Source: Curvibacter lanceolatus ATCC 14669 (GTDB taxonomy: Bacteria > Pseudomonadota > Gammaproteobacteria > Burkholderiales > Burkholderiaceae_C). Taken from it: DNA of 64,000 nt. Shown here in pieces: positions 30,365 to 39,954 of this stretch. The notes under the pieces were generated by a model that worked only from the letters and a program-made list of their open reading frames with translations, was not told the origin of the DNA and did not search any database. Within the stretch, counting starts at the first letter, position 1; each line of letters starts with the position of its first letter. The stretch spans positions 1 through 64,000 of the forward strand of contig NZ_KB906279.1 in the NCBI RefSeq assembly GCF_000381265.1, given 5' to 3'. The position numbers and the translations under genes were made by a program.

Positions 30365-31870
30365 ATGTGTGGAATCGTCGGCGTTGTCAGCAACGCCCCT
30401 GTGAATCAGCTTATCTATGATGCCTTGCTGCTGTTGCAGCACCGCGGCCAGGATGCGGCCGGCATCGTGACCCAGCAGGAGCGCAAATTCTTCATGCACA
30501 AGGCCAAGGGCATGGTGCGTGACGTCTTCCGCACCCGCAACATGCGGGCACTGCCGGGTTCGGTGGGCCTGGGCCAGGTGCGCTACCCCACGGCCGGCAA
30601 TGCCTACAGCGAAGAAGAGGCCCAGCCCTTCTACGTGAACGCGCCCTTTGGCATCGTGCTGGTGCACAACGGCAACCTGACCAACGCCAAGACCCTGCGT
30701 TCGGAACTGTTCTCCACCGACCACCGCCACACCAACACCGAAAGTGACTCGGAGGTGCTGCTCAACGTGTTCGCCCACGAACTCGAGCGCGCCACCCGCG
30801 GTCTGCCGCTGCAGGCCGAAGAAGTCTTCACGGCTGTGCGTGCGGTGCACAAGCGGGTCAAGGGTTCGTACGCGGTGATCGCCCTGATTGCCGGCCATGG
30901 TCTGCTGGCCTTCCGCGATCCGCACGGTATCCGCCCCTTGGCCTTGGGCCGCAGCGCCGACGGCACCGTGATGGTGGCCAGCGAGTCGGTGGCCCTGGAG
31001 GGCACGGGCCATGTGTTCGAGCGCAATGTGAACCCGGGCGAGGCCGTGTTCATCGACCTCAAGGGCCAGATGTCGTCCCAGCAATGCGCCGACAACCCCA
31101 AGCTCAACCCCTGTATTTTTGAATTCGTCTACCTGGCCCGCCCCGACTCGGTGCTGGACAACATCTCGGTCTACCAGGCGCGCCTGAACCTGGGTGAGAG
31201 CCTGGCCAAGCGGGTGGTCTCCACCGTGCCCCCGAGCGAGATTGACGTGGTCATCCCGATCCCCGAATCCAGCCGGCCCAGCGCCACCCAGCTGGCCCAC
31301 CTGTTGGGCATTCCGTACCGCGAAGGTTTCGTCAAGAACCGTTATGTGGGCCGGACCTTCATCATGCCCGGCCAGGGCGTGCGCAAGAAGTCGGTGCGCC
31401 AGAAGCTCAACGTGATCGGCAGCGAGTTCAAGGGCCGCAATGTGCTGCTGGTCGACGACTCGATCGTGCGTGGCACCACCAGCCGTGAGATCGTGCAGAT
31501 GGCCCGCGACGCCGGCGCCAACAAGGTCTACATGGCCAGTGCCGCACCGCCGGTGCGTTACCCCAACGTCTACGGCATCGACATGCCCACCAGCTCTGAG
31601 CTGGTGGCCCACGACCGCACCGTGGAAGAAGTTCGCCAGATCATTGGCTGCGACGCCCTGATCTACCAGGACGTTGACGGCATGAAGGCCGCCATCGGCT
31701 CCCTCAACAGCAGCATCAGTGGTTTTGATGCTTCCTGTTTTGACGGCATCTATGTGACCGGTGACATCACCTCTGATGACATCGCCCGCCTCAATGAGAA
31801 CCGGGTGGGCCAGGAAGAGGGCGAGCCCGATACCTCGCGTCTGGCCTTGCCCAACGCCCAGGAGGCCTGA
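30365..31870 (+). CDS. purF: Amidophosphoribosyltransferase
   Basis: Encodes 501 residues. Catalyses the first step of purine synthesis, PRPP plus glutamine to phosphoribosylamine. The N-terminal nucleophile C2 (MCGIVGVV) with [12 protein letters not shown] marks the glutaminase, and the PRPP site [14 protein letters not shown] marks the phosphoribosyltransferase domain. The true start is ATG 30365 after TTTTGTC; starting upstream would hide the nucleophile. Last of the folC-SPOR-cvpA-purF set. Confidence 0.97.
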   Translation: MCGIVGVVSNAPVNQLIYDALLLLQHRGQDAAGIVTQQERKFFMHKAKGMVRDVFRTRNMRALPGSVGLGQVRYPTAGNAYSEEEAQPFYVNAPFGIVLVHNGNLTNAKTLRSELFSTDHRHTNTESDSEVLLNVFAHELERATRGLPLQAEEVFTAVRAVHKRVKGSYAVIALIAGHGLLAFRDPHGIRPLALGRSADGTVMVASESVALEGTGHVFERNVNPGEAVFIDLKGQMSSQQCADNPKLNPCIFEFVYLARPDSVLDNISVYQARLNLGESLAKRVVSTVPPSEIDVVIPIPESSRPSATQLAHLLGIPYREGFVKNRYVGRTFIMPGQGVRKKSVRQKLNVIGSEFKGRNVLLVDDSIVRGTTSREIVQMARDAGANKVYMASAAPPVRYPNVYGIDMPTSSELVAHDRTVEEVRQIIGCDALIYQDVDGMKAAIGSLNSSISGFDASCFDGIYVTGDITSDDIARLNENRVGQEEGEPDTSRLALPNAQEA

Positions 31871-31946
31871 GCCCGCCCCGGCCGTTTTCGCCTTTCACCC
31901 CGCCCTGGCCACTTCGGTGGCCAGTGGCCTTTCAGCACTGAACATC

Positions 31947-33353
31947 ATGACCACCGCTTCCCCCTCTGTGCGCACCCGTTTCGCGCCTTCGCCAACCGGC
32001 TTCATCCACCTGGGCAACATCCGCTCGGCGCTGTATCCCTGGGCCTTTGCCCGGGCCAACCAGGGGGTGTTCGTGCTGCGCATCGAAGACACCGATCTGG
32101 AGCGCTCGTCCCAGGCGGCGGTGGATGTGATCATCGAAGGCATGAAATGGCTGGGCCTGGACCATGACGAAGGCCCCTTCTATCAAATGCAGCGCATGGA
32201 GCGCTACAAGGAAGTGCTGGCCCAGTTGGAGGCGGCCGGCCATGTCTACCCTTGCTACATGAGCGTGGCCGAACTGGACGCGCTGCGTGAGCGTCAGATG
32301 GCGGCCAAGGAAAAGCCCCGTTATGACGGCACCTGGCGCCCGGCGCCCGGCAAGACCTTGCCGCCCGTTCCCGAAGGTGTGCAGCCGGTGCTGCGCTTCA
32401 AGAACCCCCAAGAGGGCTCGGTGGTGTGGGAGGACAAGGTCAAGGGTCGCATCGAGATCAGCAACGACGAACTCGACGATCTGGTGATCGCCCGCCCTGA
32501 CGGCACGCCGACCTACAACTTCTGCGTGGTGGTGGACGACATCGACATGGCGATCACGCACGTCATCCGTGGCGATGACCATGTGAACAACACGCCGCGT
32601 CAGATCAACATCTTCCGTGCGTTGGGCCAGGAACCCCCGGTGTATGCCCACCTGCCCACCGTGCTCAATGAGCAGGGTGAAAAGATGAGCAAGCGCAATG
32701 GCGCCAAGCCGGTGACCCAGTACCGCGACGAGGGCTACCTGCCCGACGCCATGGTCAACTACCTGGCGCGACTGGGTTGGTCGCATGGCGACGATGAAAT
32801 CTTCAGCCGTGAGCAGTTCCTGGGCTGGTTCAACCTGGATCACCTGGGCCGCAGCGCCGCCCAGTTCGACGAGGCCAAGCTGCGCTGGGTGAATGCCCAG
32901 CACCTCAAGGCCCTGGATGACGCCACCCTGGCGGGCCTGGTGTTGCCCTTCGCTGCCAAGCTGGGTCTGTCTGGTCTGGACGATGGCCGCCTGCCAGCCA
33001 TCTGCGGGCTGTTCAAGGACCGCTGCGACACGCTGGTGGCCCTGGCCGATTGGGTGAAGGTGTTCTACGCCGAAGAAGTCAGCCCCCAGGCTGACGAACT
33101 GGCCAAGCACGTCACCGATGCCGTGCGCCCTGCGCTCAAGGCCTTGGACGCCCGTCTGCAGGTCTGTGCCTGGGACAAGGCATCGATTTCTGCAGCCATC
33201 AAGGAAACACTGACCGAATTTGGCCTTAAGATGCCGCACTTGGCGATGCCGGTGCGTGTTCTCACGGCTGGTACGGCGCATACGCCGTCGGTCGATGCAG
33301 TGCTTGAATTGCTCGGTCGAGAAAAAATTTCGCTGAGATTGCGAAACGCCTAA
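31947..33353 (+). CDS. gltX: Glutamyl-tRNA synthetase
   Basis: Encodes 468 residues. Charges tRNA-Glu. The class I signatures are [11 protein letters not shown] (HIGH-type) and EKMSKRNGA (KMSKS-type), and the C-terminal anticodon-binding domain is intact. The start [16 protein letters not shown] at 31947 gives normal length. Gene lies 76 bp after purF and directly before a tRNA array that includes two tRNA-Glu genes, its own substrates. Confidence 0.96.
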   Translation: MTTASPSVRTRFAPSPTGFIHLGNIRSALYPWAFARANQGVFVLRIEDTDLERSSQAAVDVIIEGMKWLGLDHDEGPFYQMQRMERYKEVLAQLEAAGHVYPCYMSVAELDALRERQMAAKEKPRYDGTWRPAPGKTLPPVPEGVQPVLRFKNPQEGSVVWEDKVKGRIEISNDELDDLVIARPDGTPTYNFCVVVDDIDMAITHVIRGDDHVNNTPRQINIFRALGQEPPVYAHLPTVLNEQGEKMSKRNGAKPVTQYRDEGYLPDAMVNYLARLGWSHGDDEIFSREQFLGWFNLDHLGRSAAQFDEAKLRWVNAQHLKALDDATLAGLVLPFAAKLGLSGLDDGRLPAICGLFKDRCDTLVALADWVKVFYAEEVSPQADELAKHVTDAVRPALKALDARLQVCAWDKASISAAIKETLTEFGLKMPHLAMPVRVLTAGTAHTPSVDAVLELLGREKISLRLRNA

Positions 33354-33368
33354 AAATGTGACTATAAT
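33339..33368 (+). promoter_or_regulatory. Promoter of the Ala-Glu-Asp tRNA array
   Basis: TTGCGA (33339-33344) and a perfect TATAAT (33363-33368) are 18 bp apart; the -35 lies inside the 3' end of gltX. The first tRNA begins about 75 bases past the expected start site, leaving a leader to be trimmed. Confidence 0.75.
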
Positions 33369-33449
33369 TTGAGGCTCAGGAGTTAACGACATAAATAAAA
33401 CGATGTTGAAGACAAATGAGCTGACTTGAAGTCAGATCAAGCTAGATGT

Positions 33450-33525
<76 letters not shown>

Positions 33526-33560
33526 CAGTTTGTTTTGATGGTTAAGTAGTCCAAGGTTTT

Positions 33561-33636
33561 GACCCTATCGTCTAGAGGCCTAGGACATCACCCTTTCACG
33601 GTGAGTACCGGGGTTCGAATCCCCGTAGGGTCGCCA
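33561..33636 (+). tRNA. tRNA-Glu (anticodon TTC), copy 1
   Basis: 76 nt with encoded CCA. Acceptor GACCCTA pairs with TAGGGTC, anticodon stem CACCC/GTGAG-type with loop giving TTC, T-arm CGGGGTTCGAATCCCCG. Confidence 0.96.
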
Positions 33637-33683
33637 AGTTTGTAGCACTTGGTTCTGGAAACAGAACGCAAAGCTGCCTGCCA

Positions 33684-33760
33684 GGAGTGGTAGTTCAGTT
33701 GGTTAGAATACCGGCCTGTCACGCCGGGGGTCGCGGGTTCGAGTCCCGTCCACTCCGCCA
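33684..33760 (+). tRNA. tRNA-Asp (anticodon GTC), copy 1
   Basis: 77 nt with encoded CCA. Acceptor GGAGTGG pairs with CCACTCC, D-arm GTTCAGTTGGTTAGAAT, anticodon loop CTGTCAC giving GTC, T-arm GCGGGTTCGAGTCCCGT. Confidence 0.96.
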
Positions 33761-33817
33761 GTCAAAGTCTTCGGGCGTTCACGTCAGAAGCGTTTTTTGG
33801 TTGAAAGCCAGAAAATT

Positions 33818-33893
<76 letters not shown>

Positions 33894-33914
33894 ATTTCGG
33901 TTAGTCCAAGGTTT

Positions 33915-33990
33915 GACCCTATCGTCTAGAGGCCTAGGACATCACCCTTTCACGGTGAGTACCGGGGTTCGAATCCCCGTAGGGTCGCCA
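33915..33990 (+). tRNA. tRNA-Glu (anticodon TTC), copy 2
   Basis: Identical over 76 nt to the copy at 33561-33636. The spacer before it (AGTCCAAGGTTT) also matches the first set. Confidence 0.96.
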
Positions 33991-34038
33991 AGTTTGCAGC
34001 ACTTGGCTCTGTCTACAGAGCACAAAAGCTGTCTGCCA

Positions 34039-34115
34039 GGAGTGGTAGTTCAGTTGGTTAGAATACCGGCCTGTCACGCCGGGGGTCGCGGGTTCGAGTC
34101 CCGTCCACTCCGCCA
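34039..34115 (+). tRNA. tRNA-Asp (anticodon GTC), copy 2
   Basis: Identical over 77 nt to the copy at 33684-33760. Last tRNA before the terminator. Confidence 0.96.
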
Positions 34116-34121
34116 AACCTG

Positions 34122-34157
34122 AAAAGGGTCACAGAGTCTTCTGTGACCCTTTTTTTT
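34122..34157 (+). terminator. Terminator of the tRNA array
   Basis: A 10-bp perfect stem GGGTCACAGA (34126-34135) / TCTGTGACCC (34140-34149) with a 4-base loop is followed by eight T residues. Confidence 0.93.
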
Positions 34158-34280
34158 GTTTGCAAAACGCCCGGATGATGTCGTGCGCGATGGGGCTGGA
34201 AGAGTTGCCTGCCGAAGAAGCACTCCAAAGTGCTCTGCCAGACCGGATGGCAAGCGCATCCAGCCTGGCAGGCCAAGGAA

Positions 34281-35039
34281 TCAGCGCGGCGCCAGTCGGA
34301 TCGCGCCGTCGAGGCGAATCACTTCGCCGTTGAGCATGTCGTTTTCAATGATGTGCTGGGCCAGACGGGCGTAATCGTTGGGGGTGCCCAGGCGCGACGG
34401 GAAGGGCACGCTGGCGGCCAGTGCGTCTTGCACTTCCTGCGGCATGCCGAACAGCATCGGGGTGCCGAAAATGCCCGGGGCGATGGTCATGTTGCGAATG
34501 CCGTTGCGTGCCAGATCGCGGGCAATCGGCAGGGTCATGCCCACCACGCCGCCCTTGGAGGCGCTGTAGGCCGCCTGGCCGATTTGGCCGTCATAGGCTG
34601 CAACCGAGGCGGTCGAGATCAGCACACCGCGCTCGCCGGTGGCTTCGGGTTCGTTCTTGCACATGGCGTCGGCCGCCAGGCGAATCATGTTGAAAGTGCC
34701 CACCAGGTTGACCATGATGGTTTTGCTGTAAACGGCCAGGGCGTGCGGGCCGTTTTTGCCAACGGTCTTTTCAGCCGGGGCGATGCCCGCGCAGTTCACC
34801 AAGCCCACCAGTTTGCCCAGGGATGTGGCCTTGGCGACCACAGCTTGGCCATCGGCTTCCTGGCTGACGTCGCATTTGACGAAGGCACCACCAATTTCGC
34901 GGGCCACCGCTTCGCCCTTGTCGGCTTGCATGTCGGCGATGACCACCGTGGCACCGTTGGCGGCCAGCATGCGTGCCGTGCCTTCGCCCAAACCCGAGGC
35001 GCCGCCCGTGACGATGAAAACCCGATCCTTGATTTGCAT
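34281..35039 (-). CDS. Short-chain dehydrogenase, 3-hydroxyacyl-CoA dehydrogenase type 2-like
   Basis: Encodes 252 residues. The NAD site [12 protein letters not shown], the [10 protein letters not shown] segment and the catalytic S ([10 protein letters not shown]), Y and K (YSASKGG) are present. The C-terminal [10 protein letters not shown] and [12 protein letters not shown] resemble human HSD17B10-type enzymes, which oxidise short branched 3-hydroxyacyl-CoAs, for example in isoleucine breakdown. AAGGAGA precedes the ATG at 35037-35039. A perfect palindrome upstream is a probable operator. Confidence 0.9.
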   Translation of the reverse strand: MQIKDRVFIVTGGASGLGEGTARMLAANGATVVIADMQADKGEAVAREIGGAFVKCDVSQEADGQAVVAKATSLGKLVGLVNCAGIAPAEKTVGKNGPHALAVYSKTIMVNLVGTFNMIRLAADAMCKNEPEATGERGVLISTASVAAYDGQIGQAAYSASKGGVVGMTLPIARDLARNGIRNMTIAPGIFGTPMLFGMPQEVQDALAASVPFPSRLGTPNDYARLAQHIIENDMLNGEVIRLDGAIRLAPR

Positions 35040-35067
35040 GTTGTCTCCTTGAGAGTGATGTGATGAG

Positions 35068-35087
35068 TGACGTTTACGTAAACGTCA
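35068..35087. promoter_or_regulatory. Perfect 20-bp palindromic operator candidate before the SDR gene
   Basis: TGACGTTTACGTAAACGTCA reads the same on both strands and lies 28 bp upstream of the SDR start. Its position and symmetry are those of an operator. From memory it resembles sites of regulators of branched-chain amino-acid or fatty-acid breakdown (for instance MerR-family LiuR), which would fit the enzyme, but no such regulator is in the window. Confidence 0.7.
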
Positions 35088-35206
35088 ATTATGGCATCGT
35101 CGATCATGCGGGCAACGTGTAGACGGCACAATGCCGGACTTGCCCTGATGGCACCAGATGCGCGCCTCACAGGGCCAGCTTGCACTTGTTCGTATTGAAT
35201 CTTTCC

Positions 35207-36184
35207 ATGAAACCTGTCTTGAATGCCCCGATGCGGGCAGCGCCTGCCCGTGTCCGTGTCCGTTCTTGGGCGCTCGGCCTGTGTGCCGCGCTCTTGCTGG
35301 CGGCCTGTTCGACCGCGCCCGAAGTCAAACCGGGCGCCACGCGCAATGACGCCGCCTCTGTTCCGACGCCACCTGCCGTGCCAGAGCCTCCACCGCGTCC
35401 ACCCTTGAAGGTGGGGCTGGCTTTGGGGGGCGGTGCCGCCCGCGGATTTGCCCATATCGGCGTGATCCAGGTGCTGGAAGAGGCGGGTATCAAGCCCGAT
35501 CTGGTGGTGGGCACTTCGGCGGGCAGTGTGGTGGCGGCGCTCTATGCCAGTGGCAAGACGGGGCCCCAGATGCAGCAGGTGGCTGAAACCATGGAGGAGG
35601 CGGCCATCACCGACTGGACGCTGCCTTTGTTCAGCCGCGGCATGCTCAAAGGCGAAGCCCTCGCACGGTATGTGAACAATCTGCTGGGTAATCGCCTGAT
35701 CGAGGACATGAAACTGCCCTTGGGTGTGGTGGCGACGGATCTACAGACCGGGCAGGGCGTGTTGTTCCGGCGGGGCAACACGGGCACGGCGGTGCGAGCG
35801 TCAAGTGCCGTGCCCTCGGTCTTCCAGCCGGTGAGCATCGGGGGCCACGACTATGTGGATGGCGGTCTGGTATCGCCTGTGCCGGTGCGCTTTGCGCGCC
35901 AGATGGGGGCGACCTACGTGGTCGCGGTGGACATTTCCAGCCCGCCGGAAGGCAATCAGGCCAATGATTCGCTGCAGATCCTGCTGCAAACCTTTGCCAT
36001 CATGTCCAAGAGCATCAACAACTGGGAGCTCAAAGAGGCGGATCTGGTGGTGCGGCCTGCATTGCCGGGGGTGAAGAGTGCTGATTTCGGGGCGCGGCGC
36101 CGTTCCATCGAAGCCGGTCGCCTGGCCATGCAGCAGGCTCTGCCAGGCTTGAAGGCTGCGTTGGCGCTGGCCCGTCAGCCCTGA
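35207..36184 (+). CDS. Patatin-like phospholipase lipoprotein
   Basis: Encodes about 325 residues. A lipoprotein signal with lipobox LAAC (C34) is followed by a Pro-rich linker (51-66) and a patatin domain. The oxyanion GGGAARGFAHIG is at about 74-85, the nucleophile is S104 in GTSAGS, and the dyad Asp is in YVDGGLVSP. RssA/PlpD-type families share this core; a lipid-acyl hydrolase at the membrane is inferred. The ATG at 35207 was preferred over a TTG 27 bases upstream. Ends near a shared terminator. Confidence 0.88.
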   Translation: MKPVLNAPMRAAPARVRVRSWALGLCAALLLAACSTAPEVKPGATRNDAASVPTPPAVPEPPPRPPLKVGLALGGGAARGFAHIGVIQVLEEAGIKPDLVVGTSAGSVVAALYASGKTGPQMQQVAETMEEAAITDWTLPLFSRGMLKGEALARYVNNLLGNRLIEDMKLPLGVVATDLQTGQGVLFRRGNTGTAVRASSAVPSVFQPVSIGGHDYVDGGLVSPVPVRFARQMGATYVVAVDISSPPEGNQANDSLQILLQTFAIMSKSINNWELKEADLVVRPALPGVKSADFGARRRSIEAGRLAMQQALPGLKAALALARQP

Positions 36185-36222
36185 CCGAGCCCTGAATGCA
36201 TGCGCTGTGCTGTGCCGAGCAT

Positions 36223-36250
36223 AAAAAAGCCCAGTCGGTGACTGGGCTTT
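36223..36250. terminator. Bidirectional terminator between patatin and phasin genes
   Basis: A 9-bp stem AGCCCAGTC (36228-36236) / GACTGGGCT (36240-36248) has a GGT loop, an A run before it and TTT after it. It sits 39 bp past the patatin stop and about 100 bp past the phasin stop, serving both convergent genes. Confidence 0.8.
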
Positions 36251-36353
36251 GAAGGGATCCCTGAGCCGTAGGCATCGAAGAGATCCGAGGAGACAACTGA
36301 GAAAACAGGCTCCGGATTCGGGTGGTCCGCTGGCCAAGGCCAGCGGAGGACCA

Positions 36354-36908
36354 TCAACGCTTCTTGGCAGCGGTGGTGCCGGTCTTGGCGGCGTTCACGG
36401 CGGTGGCAGCCACGGCGTTGAAGTTGGCTTCGGCCACGTCGGAAGCTTGCTTCACAGCCTTTTGCACCGATTCGAAAGCGTTGTTGGCAGCAGCCACAGC
36501 GCTCTTGATCACGGCCACAGCGGTTTCAGAGCCGGCGGGGGCGTTCTTGGAAGCGTTGTCCACCAGGCCCACGAAGGACTTTTGCACTTCGCTGGTCTTG
36601 GATTCGACAGCCTTGCCGAACTCGGCGCCGGTGCCCGAAGCGATGTCGTACAGGTGACGGCTGTAAGCAGCGGTCTTTTCAGCCAGGGGCTGGAACAGGC
36701 TGGCTTGCAGAGCCAGCAGCTCTTGGGCGTCCTTGACGTTCAGCACGGCTTGGGTGTGGGTGGCGGCTTCTTGCAGGGCGGCACGCGAAGCGGTCACGTT
36801 CAGTTCAACCAGCTTTTCGATGCCTTCGAAAGCCTTGGTGGTCAGGCCAAACAGGGTTTCGACGTTGGCCTTGTGAGCAGCCAGGATTTGTTCAGTGGTC
36901 AGAGACAT
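36354..36908 (-). CDS. phaP: Phasin (polyhydroxyalkanoate granule protein)
   Basis: Encodes 184 residues of an amphipathic helical protein that coats intracellular polyhydroxyalkanoate granules. It starts [20 protein letters not shown], has the phasin_2-type centre ([20 protein letters not shown]) and ends in an Ala/Lys-rich tail [14 protein letters not shown] precedes the ATG at 36906-36908. A promoter flanked by two matching operators lies upstream (see below), suggesting control by a granule-sensing repressor such as PhaR. No PHA synthase gene is in the window. Confidence 0.94.
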   Translation of the reverse strand: MSLTTEQILAAHKANVETLFGLTTKAFEGIEKLVELNVTASRAALQEAATHTQAVLNVKDAQELLALQASLFQPLAEKTAAYSRHLYDIASGTGAEFGKAVESKTSEVQKSFVGLVDNASKNAPAGSETAVAVIKSAVAAANNAFESVQKAVKQASDVAEANFNAVAATAVNAAKTGTTAAKKR

Positions 36909-36966
36909 AGGGACTCCTATTAAAAAAGTGAATTGGAATTTCCTCTGCCCTGAACCGACTAAGTCA

Positions 36967-36981
36967 TGTTGCAGTGCAGCA
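36967..36981. promoter_or_regulatory. Candidate PhaR-type operator 1 at the phasin promoter
   Basis: Minus-strand TGCTGCACTGCAACA, a near-palindrome, overlaps the expected transcription start of phaP. It matches operator 2 at 13 of 15 positions. Confidence 0.55.
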
Positions 36982-36989
36982 TGGGTTGA

Positions 36990-37018
36990 AGTATGCGGGT
37001 GTCATTTCGCCTTGGCAA
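36990..37018 (-). promoter_or_regulatory. Candidate promoter of phaP
   Basis: On the minus strand TTGCCA (37013-37018) and CATACT (36990-36995) are 17 bp apart, about 80 bp before the phasin start, between the two operator candidates. Confidence 0.6.
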
Positions 37019-37026
37019 GTGTTTTT

Positions 37027-37041
37027 TGCTGCGTTGCAACA
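37027..37041. promoter_or_regulatory. Candidate PhaR-type operator 2 at the phasin promoter
   Basis: Plus-strand TGCTGCGTTGCAACA, upstream of the phaP -35 and centred 60 bp from operator 1. The two sites could allow looping, or control of the divergent deacetylase-like gene. Confidence 0.5.
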
Positions 37042-37087
37042 ATTTAGATCTCATTTTCTAATTACTGACATCGGACACCATCGTTTC

Positions 37088-38017
37088 ATGCAAGCCTTCT
37101 ACGCAGATCACTTTGTCCTGCCCCTGCCTGAGGGGCACCGTTTCCCGATGCAGAAATATCGCCTGCTCAGGGGCCGCCTGGTGGCGGAGCTGCCTGAAGT
37201 GGTGCTGTGCGAGGCACCTCGGGCGACCGATGGCGAACTTGCCTTGGCCCATGACCCGGCTTATGTGGAGGCTGTGCAGACGGGCAGCCTCTCGCCAGCC
37301 GCTCAGCGCGAAATCGGCTTTCCCTGGAGCGAGGCCATGGCCGAGCGCTCGCGTCGCTCGGTGGGGGCCACGGTAGCGGCCAGCCGCCTGGCCTTTTCAG
37401 ATGGCATCGCAGCCAATCTGGCAGGCGGCACGCACCACGCCGGGGTCGCGCAGGGCGGTGGCTTCTGTGTCTTCAACGACCTGGCCGTGGCCGCCCGTCT
37501 GATGCAGGCGGAATGGTTTCGGCGCGCCCGGCGAGCGCTGCAGGTGCTGGTGATCGACCTCGATGTGCACCAGGGCAATGGCACTGCGGCCATCTTTCGC
37601 GATGACCCCACGGTCTTCACCTTGTCGCTGCACGGCGAAAAGAACTTTCCTTTCCGCAAGGTGCCCGGTGATCTGGATGTGGACCTGCCGGACGGCTGCA
37701 GTGACGACGCCTACCTGCAAGCCCTGGAACTCGCCTTGCAGGAGGTGGAACACCGCTTTGATCCAGGTTTTGTGTTGTACCTGGCCGGTGCCGACCCGCA
37801 CGAGGGCGATCGTCTGGGCCGCCTCAAGCTGAGCCATGACGGCCTGGAGGCCCGCGACCGCCGGGTGTTCAGCTGGGCTTTCGAGCGTGGCCTGCCCCTG
37901 GCCTTTGCCATGGGTGGCGGCTACGGTCACGATCTGCAGACCACGGTGCAGGCCCAGTTCAACACTTACCGCGTGGCTGCGCAATTTCATGCGCGCTGGC
38001 AAAATCGTCGTCGATGA
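37088..38017 (+). CDS. Histone-deacetylase superfamily hydrolase
   Basis: Encodes 309 residues of the arginase/deacetylase fold. Catalytic motifs are [19 protein letters not shown] (His pair), [10 protein letters not shown] (zinc ligands D and H) and the late [11 protein letters not shown] (zinc D) with [10 protein letters not shown]. Bacterial members hydrolyse acetyl-polyamines, acetoin-utilisation substrates or acetyl-lysine; the substrate is not predictable. ATG at 37088 follows a weak ribosome site. The stop overlaps the thioesterase start by 4 bases, so the two are coupled. It is divergent from phaP. Confidence 0.9.
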   Translation: MQAFYADHFVLPLPEGHRFPMQKYRLLRGRLVAELPEVVLCEAPRATDGELALAHDPAYVEAVQTGSLSPAAQREIGFPWSEAMAERSRRSVGATVAASRLAFSDGIAANLAGGTHHAGVAQGGGFCVFNDLAVAARLMQAEWFRRARRALQVLVIDLDVHQGNGTAAIFRDDPTVFTLSLHGEKNFPFRKVPGDLDVDLPDGCSDDAYLQALELALQEVEHRFDPGFVLYLAGADPHEGDRLGRLKLSHDGLEARDRRVFSWAFERGLPLAFAMGGGYGHDLQTTVQAQFNTYRVAAQFHARWQNRRR

Positions 38018-38475
38018 ACACTGCCGCCACCCCCAGCGCTGCGGATCGGCCCAGCCCCGAGCCCCGCAGCGCCTACGCCACCTTTCGCACCATCACCACC
38101 CGCTGGATGGACAACGACGTTTACGGCCACGTCAACAACGTCGTTTACTACAGCTGGTTCGACACCGCCGTCAACGCCTACCTGATCGAGCAGGGCGTGC
38201 TCGACATCCATGCTGGCAGCACCATCGGTCTGGTGATCGAAACCCAGTGCAATTACTTTGCCCCCCTGGCCTTCCCGCAGAACATCGAGGCCGGCATCCG
38301 TGTGGCCCGGCTGGGCGGGTCCAGCGTGCGCTATGAGGTGGGTCTGTTTGCCGAGGGCGAAGACCTGTGCGCGGCCAAAGGCCATTTCGTGCACGTCTAT
38401 GTGGATCGCGAGACCCGCCGTCCGGTGCCCGTGCCCGAGTCCTTGCGTGCCGTTCTGACCGGTCTGCAGCGTTGA
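38014..38475 (+). CDS. Acyl-CoA thioesterase (4HBT, hotdog fold)
   Basis: Encodes 153 residues. The hotdog motif [25 protein letters not shown] contains the catalytic Asp of the YbgC/FadM-like 4HBT family (given here in two parts: [12 protein letters not shown] and [10 protein letters not shown]). It hydrolyses acyl-CoA esters of unknown chain. It overlaps the deacetylase-like gene by 4 bases (ATGA). The first 20 residues are a non-conserved tail. Confidence 0.9.
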   Translation: MNTAATPSAADRPSPEPRSAYATFRTITTRWMDNDVYGHVNNVVYYSWFDTAVNAYLIEQGVLDIHAGSTIGLVIETQCNYFAPLAFPQNIEAGIRVARLGGSSVRYEVGLFAEGEDLCAAKGHFVHVYVDRETRRPVPVPESLRAVLTGLQR

Positions 38476-38691
38476 GGGGCAGGGGCCGTGCCGCAGGCGT
38501 TCGCAGCCCGGCAAGGCCGCCTTGGCCCATCGCGCAGGCCCGCTCGGCGCAGGCCTGTCTGCAGGTGCCACAATGAGGGTTGGCAAGGGCCTTGAGCCCC
38601 TCACGACAACAGAGACTGATTCCCCGCCGTGCACTGTGGCCCCTGGCCCGATGCACCTCGAACCGCAGCGGCAGGCCAGCCGCGACACACC

Positions 38692-39861
38692 ATGATCATC
38701 ACCAGCCTTCTCGACACCGACCTGTACAAGTTCACCATGATGCAGGTGGTGCTGCACCAGTTTCCGGGGGCTCAGGTCGAGTACCGCTTCAAGTGCCGCA
38801 ATCCTGGCATCAACCTGGCCCGCTATGCCAACGAGATCCGCGATGAGATCCGCTCGCTGTGCAGCCTGCAGTTCCAGGACGCCGAGCTGGCTTATTTGCG
38901 CTCGATGCGCTTCATCAAGAGCGACTTTGTCGATTTTCTGGGGCTTTTCCGGCTCAACGAGAAGTACATCACCATCACGCCGCTGCCCAGCGACGAGATC
39001 GACATCACCATCCGCGGGCCCTGGCTGCACACCATCCTGTTCGAGATCCCGGTGCTGGCCATCGTCAACGAGGTGTACTTCCGCAACACCCAGCCCGTGC
39101 CCGACTTCCCGGAAGGCCGGCGCCGCCTCGATGTGAAGATCGCCCAGCTCCAGGGCGAAGGCCTGTCCAACCTCAAGATCGCCGACTACGGCACCCGGCG
39201 CCGCTTTTCGCGAGCCTGGCATGAAGAGGTGCTGCGCGTGCTCAACAGCCGCCTGGGCCACCAGTTTGCCGGTACCAGCAATGTGCTGGCCGCCATGCGC
39301 CTGGGCATCACCCCGCTGGGCACCATGGCCCACGAATACCTGCAGGCCTGCCAGGCCCTGGGGCCGCGCCTGCGCGACAGCCAGGTGTTCGGCTTCGAAT
39401 CGTGGGCCAAGGAGTACCGCGGCGACCTGGGCATTGCGCTCAGCGATGTCTATGGCATCAATGCCTTCCTGCGCGACTTCGATATGTATTTCTGCAAGCT
39501 GTTCGACGGCGCGCGTCACGACAGCGGAGACCCCTTCGCCTGGGGTGAGCGCCTGATCGAGCACTACCGCAACAACCGTGTCGACCCCGGCACCAAGACC
39601 CTGATCTTCAGCGACGGCCTGACCATTCCGCGCACCATCGAGTTGTACCAGCAGTTCCGCGGCCGATGTCTGCTGGCCTTCGGCATCGGCACCAACCTGA
39701 CCAACGACCTGGGCTGCGAGCCCCTGCAGATCGTCATCAAGATGACCCGCTGCAATGGCCAGCCCGTGGCCAAGCTGTCCGACAGCCCCAACAAGAACAT
39801 GTGCGATGACGAGAAATACCTGGCCTACCTGCGCCAAGTGTTCGAGATCGCGCCTCCCTGA
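38692..39861 (+). CDS. pncB: Nicotinate phosphoribosyltransferase
   Basis: Encodes 389 residues. Salvages nicotinate to nicotinate mononucleotide with PRPP and ATP in NAD synthesis. The N-terminal [15 protein letters not shown], the substrate loop [25 protein letters not shown] and [15 protein letters not shown] are diagnostic. The preceding 216 bases hold no gene; the start [12 protein letters not shown] at 38692 gives normal length. Confidence 0.95.
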   Translation: MIITSLLDTDLYKFTMMQVVLHQFPGAQVEYRFKCRNPGINLARYANEIRDEIRSLCSLQFQDAELAYLRSMRFIKSDFVDFLGLFRLNEKYITITPLPSDEIDITIRGPWLHTILFEIPVLAIVNEVYFRNTQPVPDFPEGRRRLDVKIAQLQGEGLSNLKIADYGTRRRFSRAWHEEVLRVLNSRLGHQFAGTSNVLAAMRLGITPLGTMAHEYLQACQALGPRLRDSQVFGFESWAKEYRGDLGIALSDVYGINAFLRDFDMYFCKLFDGARHDSGDPFAWGERLIEHYRNNRVDPGTKTLIFSDGLTIPRTIELYQQFRGRCLLAFGIGTNLTNDLGCEPLQIVIKMTRCNGQPVAKLSDSPNKNMCDDEKYLAYLRQVFEIAPP

Positions 39862-39954
39862 ATCCAGCCGTTCTCGGGGTGCTGACCGGGCCTGATGCCG
39901 GGCCAGCACCGTTTTTTGCCCAACCGCCTGTCCGTCGTCAGCAAGCCCATCGCC

